Part shown: one piece after another, positions 10,791 to 21,273 of the stretch
Layout: each line of letters begins with the position of its first letter
How positions within the stretch are numbered: the stretch's first letter is position 1
Source of the DNA: Panax quinquefolius
Lineage: Eukaryota; Streptophyta; Magnoliopsida; Apiales; Araliaceae
Assembly (NCBI GenBank): GCA_020205615.1
Contig: CM035171.1
Coordinates: 27,885,105 to 27,949,104 of the forward strand
Direction of reading: 5' to 3'
DNA length: 64,000 nucleotides
Made by a program: the position numbers and the translations under genes
The notes under the pieces: model-generated
The model's input: only the letters and a program-made list of their open reading frames with translations
Told to the model about the DNA's origin: nothing
The model's database searches: none

Positions 10791-11650
10791 CCAGTGCGAC
10801 AAAATCTAGCTAGGTGACCTTCTCTTCCACAATTGTAACACGTTTTGGACTGCTGCGCATAATTTGGACTGATGTGTCCCTCCCCTCCACATTTGAAGCA
10901 TATGATAGGTGGTCGTTCTCCATCCTTAACAACGGGTGATGATGATGATGTCTTTCCATCATTGTTAAATCTCCTCTTCTTGAAATGTCCACTTTTATTG
11001 TCTTGGCCATGATTACCACCAAAGAGGTTACCATTGTTGGCATGTTGATTCCCTCCACGTTTGTTGTCACCGCTTCGATGACGGTTACCACTGTTATTAT
11101 CATTTTGCCGGCTGCTTTCTCTTGGTTAGGTTGACTCGTTATCGCGCTCTAATAACTGAGCCCTATTTATAACATCTGAATACAAACACAGTTTGTGAGA
11201 AATTAAGTATTGACGTATATCAGGATTTAAACCTCTTAGAAACATCCGCGTCATTCTCTCCTCATTATCAACCAAGTGGGACGCAAACCGGGATAACTCG
11301 GCAAACTTAGCATCGTACTGTGACACGGTCATATTATTCTGCTCTAGCTTGATGAACTCTACCCCCTTCATGTGACGAATACTTTTGGGAAAGTACTTGT
11401 CGTTGAACAGTTCTTGGAACTTCTCCCAAGACATCTTTAGTGCGGCAGGTTGAGTACGCTTTACCGATTCTCACAAGTAGTCTGCCTCTCCTCGCAACAT
11501 GAAGGTGGCAAAGGGAACCTTTTACTCCTCAGAGCATCCCAAGACATCAAATATCTTGGTGATCTGTTTTATCCATGTCTTCGCCTTAAGTGGTTTTGGC
11601 TCTCCAATAAACTCCGGCGGTCCCAGCTCGTTGAACTGTTTAGTAGTGAC
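10790..11650 (-). pseudogene. Element A gag (N-terminus missing)
   Basis: Holds the capsid-type retrotransposon Gag domain (MSWEKFQELFNDKYFP, VEFIKLEQNNMTVSQYDAKF), a basic Asn/Gly-rich stretch, then two CCHC knuckles (about 10790-10900). The second is [14 protein letters not shown]. In the first the last Cys is Tyr ([14 protein letters not shown]). A stop at 11126 and frame changes break the gene. The N-terminal part is cut at 11650 by the B insertion. Confidence 0.82.
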
Positions 11651-12667
11651 TGTAAGACCCCAACTTTTATGAATAAAGAATAATTTTCTCGAAATATAGT
11701 TTTGAATATTATGGTATGAATTTGATATAATGTTATAGTTGTGGGTAATATTTTCAAATTTTGCAAAGTAAGCAAGTGGTTATATACTATTCGATTGGTC
11801 GGGGAATATTCGTTTAAATAGGGAATATTCGCACGACGGCACAATCATTGGTGGACCCCACAACGGAAGTATTGTCGTAGTTAGAAAACGACAAAATTAT
11901 CTTTTTATAAAAATAACGGCGAAAGTTTTACCGTTAAACTGTTGAACTACCCGGTAGTAAAAGTACAGTAATACGTGTGGTTGCATAGTAGCACACAGTT
12001 ATTATTATTGATGCTTACATGAAAAGTCACTCAGTTATACTCAATTATTGCTACAGTAATTGCTGCATCATATCTCTCATATTATTGATTCAATTATTGT
12101 CATAATATCATCTGCATAATAATTATTATTATTAAATCAATAATTGAGACGACAAAGTTATTCATATTATTATTTGCAATATTTTCAAAGCCTAGAAGTT
12201 CTGTCAAGGAGAGGTTTGGTCACCTAATTACAAGCCAATAAGGAGAAATCCTTATCGGAAAGCCCCTTCTTTCCTGGGAACGACCTGGTTGTTAAATATT
12301 GTGAGTTATAATATTAATGATTAATAAGTTGCGTTGATTAAAGATGAATTTGATAGTTCCATTGTGTTGGAATTATTAGTGTTAGTGGAAATTGACATTT
12401 ATTTCGATAATAATTGATGTCTGGAGGTTATATTGACCAATCGGGTAATTAATCGGATAAATGAGCAATTAATTGCTATTATTTCACATGCTTATAACTA
12501 TTTGTTCACATGTGTGTACTATTGATTCAAATTCATGTACTATTAGGGGAGGTGGTGCAAGATTGATAATACTTGCATGAGTAAATTAAAAATGGAGAAA
12601 AAGAGGAAGGTATTATACTGTAATATTTTGAGCCCCAAAACGTGCAATTATCGAAACTATATTTTCC

Positions 12668-12675
12668 TATAAATT
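12668..12675 (+). promoter_or_regulatory. TATA box of element B 5' LTR
   Basis: TTTTCCTATAAATTGAAGC. It occupies the same place as the TATAAATA of the other LTRs, about 1.0 kb from the LTR start and 140 bases before the donor-like site. Confidence 0.6.
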
Positions 12676-12807
12676 GAAGCTCATTCTTCCTTCATTTCTC
12701 ACCAATTCACTAAAGCTATAGAGCAATTATTATAGAGAAAAATTATAGAGAGAAAGAAGAAGAGAAGTTTTCTACCTCACTATTCCAGTATCCACTCTTC
12801 TTCTAAG

Positions 12808-14093
12808 GTAAGGGGTATTATTCTTTCGTATTCATGAAGAGGGTTAGTTTCTTTCAATACTCGTAAGGGTTGTTATTCCATTCTTTATTATTATGTTGGA
12901 ATAACTCGTCTATCGCCAAGCAATCGCATACATGGTGAAATTCTTCTCATTATTCCATTCTTTATTATTACATTGGAATAACTTTTCTGCATATTGATCT
13001 ATCGTGATGCCCGTGAATTCTGTTGTTATTCCATTCTTTATTATTACATTGGAATATCACATGCTGCGTTGATTACGCATGACTTCGTTCTATTCTTTAT
13101 TATTATTCATTGGAATATTCTGCATGCGTATGGATTATGCATAACTTTGGTTCCATTCTTTATTATTATGTTGGAATAACTTTGTCATGCATGTGGATTA
13201 CTGCATGCATGGTGAATGATCCTTCGTATTCATTCCTTATTAAATTGTGGAAATGATCTGTCTACGTGGATTACCGCATGGCGGGCAAAAATCTATTTGC
13301 AGTTTCATATATTCTATTATACTCAATTGGTTAAAGTTTTGGCTTCTATACTCCATGAAATTAGTAGAATATCCTGGATATTTGCGCTTCATTCAGTATC
13401 TTTTCATGGAAATATTCTTCTGAGCATTCTAAAATTTTACTCCACAAAACAGTATCATGTTGACAATTTGGACGTTATTGATTTCAGGATAAATTAAATT
13501 ATAAATCTTTAAAAATTTATCCTTGAACTTGTTTTATTGAATTCTTATATCATTGTCATCATCCTCATGTTTATAATATGTTGAAAGTCATTGGTGGCCT
13601 GTAGTGCATAGATGGACTTGGTGTGATTATGACCAGGGATTATTCGGTATAATCATGACTGTAATGTTACAAATGATGTGGTAAAAGTCCTCATTGGCCG
13701 TAGTGCATTGATGGACAATTGTTGGCATGATCATGACCATTGATGAATACACGAATATCCTTGGCCCGTAGTGCATGTATAATTTGTGGTCGTGATACTA
13801 ATGAATATCATTGGTAGTAGTCTTGAGGGGATAATGTGTTTTATTTATTAAAATTTGAGTCTCGTGATAAAAGTGATGAAAAACCTTTTAAATCATAGAA
13901 TATAGTAAATTTTATTCTCTACTTGACTCTTAAATGGATTGCTTGTTCAAATTGCAGTTAAACTTGATGTTTGTTATATTTTATCGGTTTAACATCATTG
14001 AAGGCTAACGATAAATTATTCGCATTATCTTAGTCATAATATTTCTTATTGGGCTAGTTGAGCTCACCCTTTCTTTTCTTTTGTTCTCTTCAG
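12808..14093 (+). other. Predicted 1286-nt leader intron inside element B LTR
   Basis: Donor CTAAG/GTAAGGGG at 12808. Acceptor: a 25-base pyrimidine-rich tract (14067-14091) ending TTCTCTTCAG at 14093. A CTAAC branch-like sequence lies near 14004-14010. The signal pair is kept in the LTRs of E, F2 and G, in a slightly changed form in A, and in analogous form in element C. It would remove the stem-loop array from the leader. This is prediction only. Confidence 0.45.
12872..13260 (+). repeat. Array of stem-loops, GTTATTCCA...TGGAATAAC units
   Basis: Five or six degenerate units. In each, TTATTCCA and TGGAATAA flank a loop of about 16 bases, TTCTTTATTATTA-like. Clear units lie at 12872-12905, 12950-12981, 13024-13056, 13087-13117 and 13148-13180, separated by variable GC-richer spacers. 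Equivalent arrays occur in F1 (about 46900-47390), F2 (about 53100-53590), G (about 60760-61140) and, reversed, E (about 40190-40500). Confidence 0.7.
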
Positions 14094-14381
14094 AAAATGA
14101 GAATATAGTTTGGAGACGAGTCGATCTGATCGGATTGGCCGGTCCGGATGGTTGTTTTAGTAGTCCTCACTATTCTATAAAATAGTGTGACAATAAATGT
14201 AATGAGGAATCCATTGAGTGTGGATATTGTCTAGATGACAATATTCTTATTAAAACTCTTAGATTATGTTTTGTCGTAAGTATTTTACCGCATTGTTGTA
14301 TAATTAAGTGGTATTTGAATTTTGTACCATGTATTTGGCGACTCAAGATGGGTGATGTATACCTATTTTGGGGGCGTCACA

Positions 14382-14400
14382 GTTGGTATCAAAGCTTAGG
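14382..14400 (+). promoter_or_regulatory. Primer-binding site of element B
   Basis: GTTGGTATCAAAGCTTAGG follows the LTR end by one base. TGGTATCA is complementary to the 3' end of plant initiator-Met tRNA, the standard primer of these elements. Confidence 0.85.
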
Positions 14401-14568
14401 GATATGATCCCTGACTAAGATGTGAGACAAGAACTAGGAGGGGAGAGACGGGGAATTCCTTGGCTAGTATGACCTACCTAAGTGTATTTTGTATTTAATT
14501 GGTCGGTCAGAGTATATTGATAATATATGACATGTCAATTAACACTTGTTTTGTGGCAGTATTTGAAA

Positions 14569-15660
14569 ATGACATCCGAGAATGTTGAGAATAACAATGG
14601 AGTCTGAAAGACCGTTGAGTCACCACAGATCAACACCCGGATAATGTGCATCGGAAGGCAATAATCCTCGGTGAATAACAACAACAAACCCAAATGGCGA
14701 ACGATGGAATGTTTAGGAGCTTTACGCAATTAAATGCACAACATCGGCAAGAGAGACTCTGTCCAAAATGCGGTGAAAACACCGGCAACTCTCTGGACGA
14801 TCACCGCTAAGCAGTTCAAGGAGCTGGGACCACCGGAGTTTATTGGAGAGCCAAAACCACTTAAGGCGGAGACGTGGATAATGCAGATCACCAAGATATT
14901 TGATGTCTTGGGATGCTCCGAGGAGCAAAAGGTTCCCTTTGCCATCTTTATGTTACGAGGAGAGGTAGATTACTGGTGGGAATCAGTAAAGTGTACTCAA
15001 CCTGCCGCACTGAAGTGTCTTGGGAGAAGTTCCAAGAACTATTCAACGACAAGTACTTTCCCGTAAGTATTCGTCACATGAAAGAGGTAGAGTTCATCAA
15101 GTTGGAGCAGAACAATATGACCGTGTCGCAGTACGAAGCTAAGTTTGCCGAGTTATCCCGGTTTGCGTCTCACTTGGTTGACAATGAGGAGAGAATATCT
15201 AAGAGGTTTGAAACCCGAGATACGTCAATATCTAATTTCTCATAAACTGTGTTTGTATTCAGATTTTGTAAATAGGGCTCAGTTATTGGAGCGCGATAAC
15301 GAGTCAACTCAACTAAGAGAAAGCAGTCGATAAAATGATAATACCAGTGGTAGCAGTCATCGAAGCGGTGATAACAAACGTGGAGGGAATCAACATGCCA
15401 GAAATGGTAACCACTTCGGTGGTAATCATGGCCAAAACAATAAGAATGGACATTTCAAGAAGAGGAGATTCAACAATGATGGAAAGACGTCAGCATCAGC
15501 ACCCGTGGTTAAGGAAGGAGAACGACCACCTATCATATGCTTCAAATGCGGAGGGGAGGGACATATCAGTCCAAACTGTGCGCAACAGTCCAAAACGTGT
15601 TACAATTGTGGAAGAGAAGGTCACCTAGCTAGATTTTGCTGTACAGGGAAGCCAAGTCTA
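14569..15660 (+). pseudogene. Element B gag
   Basis: An ATG at 14569 (ATGACATCCGAGAATGTTGA) matches the gag start of G (55144), but a TGA stops it after 12 codons. The capsid region follows (LGPPEFIGEPKPLKAETW, then KFQELFNDKYFP) with a frame change near 15015-15030. Both CCHC knuckles are intact ([14 protein letters not shown] and [14 protein letters not shown], about 15538-15642) with the basic linker before them. Gag normally packages the RNA. This copy has at least three breaks. Confidence 0.82.
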
Positions 15661-16190
15661 GTTGGAACGATGACACCAAATGCCGTCCCAGACAAGTCAA
15701 AACCATTAGTTCAAGGGAGAGCGTTTGTTGTGATCTCCCAGAAAGCAAGGAACCCGAACGAGGTCATCACGGGTAAGCTAATCATCAACTCTAGCGAAGT
15801 ATATACCTTATTTGATACCGGTTTTACCCATTCTTTTATTTCTCCTACTTGCGCTCAACGTTTAAATTTTACTCTGGAGAAATTAGACTTTGACTTATCT
15901 GTTGAAACTCTGTTGGGAGAAACCTTCATTACATCCACTGTTTATAAGTCTTGTTCGGTTCAAATCGGTAGCCTCACATTACCTGTCGATCTTATTTCCT
16001 TAAAAATACTTGCATTTGACGTGATTCTAGGGATTGATTGGTTAAGTACTCATCATGCTAAAATTGATTATTTTCGTAACGTTATTAGCTTTCATATTCC
16101 AAATCAACCTATTCTGCAAATTCAGGTGACCAAACCATTAAAATCAATCACGGTCATCTCAAGCCATAAAACTATTCGTTTATTGAAAAA
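15661..16190 (+). pseudogene. Element B aspartic protease
   Basis: In frame with the zinc knuckles as part of a 306-residue open stretch (15505-16425). The active site reads DTGF (Asp codon at 15814) instead of DTGS, so the catalytic Asp is kept but the neighbouring Ser is Phe. The second conserved element, [10 protein letters not shown], is intact. The domain continues without a stop into the linker to RT, as expected for a gag-pro-pol polyprotein. Confidence 0.82.
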
Positions 16191-17090
16191 TGGTTGTCAA
16201 GCTTTCTTAGCTCATGTCACAGATTTAAACAAAAATACGTCAGATTTGAATGATATTTCTATTGTTAATAAATTCCCTGATGTATTCCCCAAAGAACTTC
16301 CTGGCCTACCCCCGGAGCGTGAAATCGAGTTTGGTATCAACCTTGAACCCGGTACAAAACCAATTTCCAAAGCCCCATATCGAATGGCTCCTATTGAACT
16401 TCAGGAGTTAAAAACCCAACTATAGGAATGGTTAGACATCGATTTCATTCGTCCTAGTACGTCTCTTTAGGGTGCTCCTGTTCTATTTGTGAAGAAGAAA
16501 GATGGAAGTTTGCGACTTTGTATTGATTATCGGGAGTTGAATCACGTCACCATCAAAAATAGGTACCCGTTGCCACGTATTGATAACCTGTTTGACCAGT
16601 TGCAAGGAGCCAAATTCTTTTCAAAGATTGATCTTCGCTCCGGATATCATCAGTTGAAGATTAAAACTGATAACATTCCAAAGACTATTTTCAGAACTCG
16701 GTATGGGCATTATGAATTCCTAGTCATGTCCTTTGGATTGACTAATGCTCCTGCTGCCTTCATGGATATGATAAACCGAGTATTCAAGGAATATTTGGAT
16801 CACTTTGTGGTAGTCTTTATTGATGACATCCTCATTTACTCCAAAAGCCATGAAGATCATGAGCAACACTTGAGGCTGATACTCCAAAAGCTTTATGAAA
16901 ATAAGTTATATGCCAAGTTGAAGAAATGTGAGTTCTGGCTTGAGGAAGTAGCATTCCTTGGGCACGTGATATCAAATCATGGAATATCTGTTGACCCGGC
17001 AAAGATTGAAGCAATTCAAAGCTGGGAGTAACCTAAGTCGATGGTGGATCATATGTAGCTTTCTCGACTTAGTCAAGGTTATTATCTCGG
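16190..17090 (+). pseudogene. Element B reverse transcriptase
   Basis: All RT blocks are present: [23 protein letters not shown], the [11 protein letters not shown] active site and [18 protein letters not shown]. Stops TAG at about 16423 and 16468 and TAA near 17029 replace CAG/CAA (Gln) or TGG (Trp) codons seen in the relatives. This is the pattern left by deamination of methylated cytosine. The open core is 16489-17031 (180 residues). After it the frame is lost near 17035-17090. Confidence 0.85.
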
Positions 17091-17099
17091 AGATTCAGA

Positions 17100-17640
17100 A
17101 GAAGGTTTTCTCGAATCACTACTCCATTAACTCAGTTGACTCGAAAAGATACAAAATTTGGTTAGAGCGAGGAATGTGAGAAGAGTTTTCAAGAACTCAA
17201 GAGGAGGCTTATTTCAAAGACCGTTACGACAATACCATCTGGCTCGGAGGGATTTGTCATCTACAGTGATGCTTCAGGTAAAGGGTTAGGATGTGTTCTC
17301 ATGCAACATGGGAAAGTCATAGCCTATGCCTCATTACAACTCAAACAATATAAGAGGAATTATCCTACTTATGATCTAGAGTGGCAGCTGTCGTTTTTGC
17401 GCTTAAGATTTGGAGGCATTACCTGTATGGAGAGAAGGTGGAGATCTATACGTATCATAAAAGCCTCAAATATTTCTTCACTCAAAAGGAACTCAACATG
17501 CTGCAACAACGATGGCTTGAGCTATTGAAAGATTACGGTCATACCATTCAATACCATCATGGAAAAGCGAACGTAGTAGCTGATGCATTGAGTAGAAGAT
17601 TATATACGGGTACGAGTGCATTATTGTAATCGCAAAGGCC
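17100..17640 (+). pseudogene. Element B RNase H
   Basis: The catalytic start [16 protein letters not shown] is intact (about 17246-17300), unlike in A. Then comes HGKVIAYAS and, after a frame change near 17375, the block [19 protein letters not shown], where the family Asp in YTDHKS is Tyr, a second catalytic loss. It ends VADALSRRL at about 17605 and a TAA at 17627. Confidence 0.8.
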
Positions 17641-17699
17641 CATTTTATATGACTTACAAAGGATGGAGATAGAGTTAAAGACTCCAGCGACCCATGTGA

Positions 17700-18830
17700 T
17701 GATGACGAATATATGAATAGAACCCATTTTAATCGATAAAGTTAAAGCTGCTTAAGCTACAGACCTGGAGCTGACGCGTATGAGGAAAAAAGTGCAAGAA
17801 GGTGCTATTTCGGAAGCAAGAATCGATGAAGAAGGAATACTTCGAGTCAACTCTAGACTTTGTGTTCCTAACGATTCCGACTTAAAGTATAAAATCATGA
17901 TGGAGGCACACAACACACCGTTTGCAATCCATCCTGGGAGTACCAAAATATATCGTGATCTTCGACATACATTTTGGTGGAGCAATATGAAGAGAGAGAT
18001 AACGGGGTTTATCTCAAGGTGTCTAACTTGTCAACGAGTCAAGGCGGAACATCAAGTGCCAAAAGGTCCATTGCAACCACTTGAAATTCTAGAATGGAAG
18101 TGGGAGCACATTACCATTTAATTCGTTACTGGTCTTCCCAAGGTTTCTCAAGGCATAGATGAGATTTGGGTCATTGTTGATAGATTGACCAAGTCTACTC
18201 ATTTCTTACCGATACGAGAAACTTATACACTTGAACGTCTTGCTCGTATGTATATAAACGAGATTGTAAGATTGCATGGTATGCTAGTATCCATAGTTTC
18301 TGATCGAGACCCAAGATTCACTTCAAGATTTTGGGTTAGTTTGCAAAAAGCTATGGGCACGGATTTACGATTTAGTTCGGCATATCATCCTCAAACGGAT
18401 GGGCAGTCGGAAAGGACTATTAAAACTCTTGAAGATTTATTAAGACTATGTGTCCTTGACTTCAAGGGAAGTTGGGACAAGTTCTTACCATTGGTGGAGT
18501 TTTCCTACAACAATAGTTATCAAGCAAGTATTGGCGTGGCTCCATTTGAGGCGTTGTATAGAAGAAAGTGTCGCTCTCCAGTATGCTGGGATGAGGTGGG
18601 TGAAGCAACGTTGTTGGACTGAATTTGGTACGTATGACTACGGAAAAGATTCAAACGATCTGACAACGTATAAAAACCTCACAAGATCGACAAAAGAGTT
18701 ATGCTGATCTTCATCGAAAGGACGTGGAATTCTATATTGGAGATCATGTGTTGTTACGTGTTGCTCCATGGAAAGGAGTTACGAGATTTAGAAAGAGAGG
18801 AAAGCTCAATCCTTGATTCATTGACCCATT
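17700..18830 (+). pseudogene. Element B integrase
   Basis: Zinc-finger residues are seen in HNTPFAIHPG...CLTCQRV (17910-18045). The core has the family Asp codon of MDFV changed: the sequence reads CCATTTAATTCG with a TAA at 18118-18120. The rest ([24 protein letters not shown]) is well kept from 18185 to 18622. A frame change near 18615 precedes the GDHVLLRV-type module (18730-18770), which has its own stop at 18814. Non-functional. Confidence 0.82.
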
Positions 18831-18849
18831 TATAATCCTCGATCGAGTA

Positions 18850-19167
18850 GGAACTGTGGCCTATAGACTTGTCTTACCGCCAAGTATGTCTCGTGTTCAT
18901 AACGTTTTTCACATATCTATGTTACGTAAATATGTAAAAGACCCAAACCACATTATTGAATTAGAACCAGACGAGATAGAGGAATATTTAACGTATGAAG
19001 AGTTACCTGTTAAAATTTTGGATAAGAAGGATCATATTCTACACTCTAAAGTTATACCTCAAGTCAAAGTTTTGTGGAGAAACCACGATGTTGAGGAAAT
19101 GACCTGAGAGTTAGAATCTGAAATGAAACCAAGGTATCCTCACCTCTTCGACATACCAGGTACGCAC
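18850..19167 (+). pseudogene. Element B chromodomain, cut by element C
   Basis: An open stretch from 18856 gives [20 protein letters not shown] and the chromodomain core [22 protein letters not shown]-to-TGA change stops it at 19105-19107, although the tail is readable to 19160. The insertion of C follows the target bases CGCAC (19163-19167). The remaining body continues at 37879. Confidence 0.8.
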
Positions 19168-19520
19168 TATAACATTCCAGAATTTTAAATTGTAGTATTA
19201 AATATTTATTGAATTATGTAAGTATTTAATGGATATGGTTATTATTGAATAAATAATTGTTCAATTTGATTTGATTTGATCTAGTTAATTATTTGTTAAG
19301 TAAATAATTAAGGAGTTAAGAAAATTAATTGTTATGAGATTATATACAAATTTAATTTAATAGTTAAGCTAGAGAGCTTATAATGATTAAATGAATGATA
19401 ATATTTTAATTGGAATTTGTATTTAAAATAAGGTGTTAATTGGTTAAATAAAATTATAATTATAAAGGAAATTATAATTATGTGGTAGTGATTTATGTGT
19501 TAAAGAAATTTAATAGATTA

Positions 19521-21067
19521 TGTTAGTTCCTAGTAGGCACAAGTTATCTAGAAGGGGGGGTTGAATAGATATTTGAAAATCTTTTCATTTTAACTTGTTC
19601 TTAGATAATGATTAAAACTTTGCGGAATTAGTATTTGTTTTAATCTTCTTTACCAAGCAATGGAGTTATGAGCGAGTAAGGCAGTTATAACAGTTATAGC
19701 GATTATAGCATGAATGTAAACGACACGTTGTTTTAAGTGGTTGAGCACTCAAAGCTCTAGTTCACTCTTCTACTCAACGCAGTAGGATATCCACTAAGGA
19801 TGTCTTTTACAATCTTACGAATCACACAGATTCCTTCTGACCACCGTGATCCTAGGAACTTCTCTAGTTCACTCTTGAACTCTTCAAGTCCAATGCAGAC
19901 TTGGCTTTCTTCTGATTCACTATTTAACTCTTCAAGTCTAGCGGACTTGGTATACTTCTTCAGTTGATTGATAGTTGTTGAGTTCTTGATGGTTGCTACT
20001 CGATTCTTTGTGTAAGCCTTTGGTTCGTTAAGAACCGAGTAGGCGAAAGCAAGCTTTGCAATATCTCAGATCGTAGAGTTGAGCTTGAGAGAGATGTTCA
20101 CGTTGTTTGATTAATGCTTGCTTATTTCTCTCTCATCTGTCTGATCTGTATATATGTGATGTTGAAAACTATCCGTTGGATCCATCTGTTGTGGCATTAA
20201 ATGCATCTGAACTTTCTATACTGTGATGGAGACATTTACGAACATCTTCCGATTACGCATTTTGGCCCAATCGACAACGCAGTTTGCTTTCTCACCTACC
20301 ACCTGAAAAGGTGTTTTGTCCCTTTTACCCATAGTACTATCCTTAGCTTCTTCAATACGCTTCTTTGTTGCATACTAAGGATATTTCATACAATCTGGGG
20401 CCCGATGAGTCTTTGCGAAGATCTGGGGATCCATTCCTCACTTGTTGAAAACAAAGATCATTCGGCTCGACGTTTTCTGACGTGAGACAGATGATGCTCT
20501 ACGATTTGGATCGTGGTGTTCTACGATTTAGATTGTAGTGTCTTTTACATCTTTGCACACTATGATGCTATTTGTTGAGAGCACTACGATTTCCCTTTAA
20601 AACCTTCGTACACTACGATCTTCTCTTGCTCGTGTTATTGACTCTACGTTCCCGAGAGCACACTACGATCGTTGACTTGTAAACTTCTTGTTTCCTTCAG
20701 CACACTACGATCGTGGAGTTAGCTCGGCAATCGTTGGGACCACTCTACGAAGTCCGAAGAGTCTCCTTCAAGGCAGGCACACTACGATCTTGGGCTCTCG
20801 TTTTTCGCCTTGACTTCTGCAATGTTGATCAAAATGATGCACTATGATTTCTTCAAGACTAATCTATTACATCTTAAGATCAACCTAACAGTTTTGATCT
20901 TTCTATCTATACATTCTTTAATAAAATGATACACGTTGAAAGCTTAGATCAGCCTAACAATTTTGATCTATCACTAAGTCCTTGTACATATATTCATTTA
21001 AGAACCTTACAAATAATCATGAACACATGCATTAAAACATCAAATCATAATATACATTCTCCCAACA
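19521..21067 (-). repeat. Element D 3' LTR (1547 bp)
   Basis: Minus-strand start TGTTGGGAGAATG at 21067 and end CCTAGGAACTAACA at 19521. It holds a TATATAT (20149-20155) and at least ten CTACGATC-type motifs between 20040 and 20790. It differs from the 5' LTR by scattered substitutions and short indels. Confidence 0.9.
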
Positions 21068-21079
21068 ATCTCCCCCTAT
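21068..21079 (-). promoter_or_regulatory. Polypurine tract of element D
   Basis: Minus strand AATAGGGGGAGAT directly before TGTTGGGAG. Primer site for plus-strand DNA. Further AGGGGGAG copies lie upstream in the env-like region. Confidence 0.8.
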
Positions 21080-21273
21080 TTGATGTTGACATAACCAAGG
21101 ATATTTGTTGTCATGATTATTAGTGACTAGATGCATTTGCAGGAAATTTAAACATGACTTAGTATTTCCGTGAGCAACTGAAATTTCTAGAGAATAAACA
21201 TGAATTTATTGATGATCAGAAGATATTACAATATAGCATTACATCAATAAAACATTAAACTCTCAACTTATCT

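Larger units (their letters stand above)
4691..11650 (-). mobile_element. Element A: Ty3/gypsy chromovirus (Tekay/Del-like), 5' part missing
   Basis: Read right to left it holds gag, protease, RT, RNase H, integrase, chromodomain, polypurine tract and 3' LTR, the order of a Ty3/gypsy element. The chromodomain-type C-terminus with [16 protein letters not shown] places it with Tekay/Del chromoviruses. The 5' LTR and gag start are absent because element B is inserted at 11650/11651, leaving GTGAC as the expected left copy of its target site. All reading frames are broken, so A is a dead copy and the oldest layer of the nest. Confidence 0.85.
11651..14381 (+). repeat. Element B 5' LTR (2731 bp)
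   Basis: Starts TGTAAGACCCCAACTTTTAT and ends GGGGGCGTCACA, directly followed by a primer-binding site. It contains a palindromic block (12257-12274), TATA box (12668-12675), donor-like GTAAGGGG (12808), a stem-loop array (12872-13260), a pyrimidine tract with acceptor (14067-14093), and the closing segment shared by all LTRs of the group. It is the best-preserved LTR of this family here and serves as the reference for the others. Confidence 0.9.

Noticed and set aside
15505..16425. Programmed frameshift or stop read-through in gag-pol of B
   Set aside because: Zinc knuckles, protease and linker are in one frame, and the later stops fall at positions that are sense codons in A, G and H. They are mutations.
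20201..20485. 94-residue ORF in the D LTR (and the matching minus-strand ORF at 31215-31436)
   Set aside because: Not preserved between the two LTR copies of D because indels break it. It lies in the U3 region.
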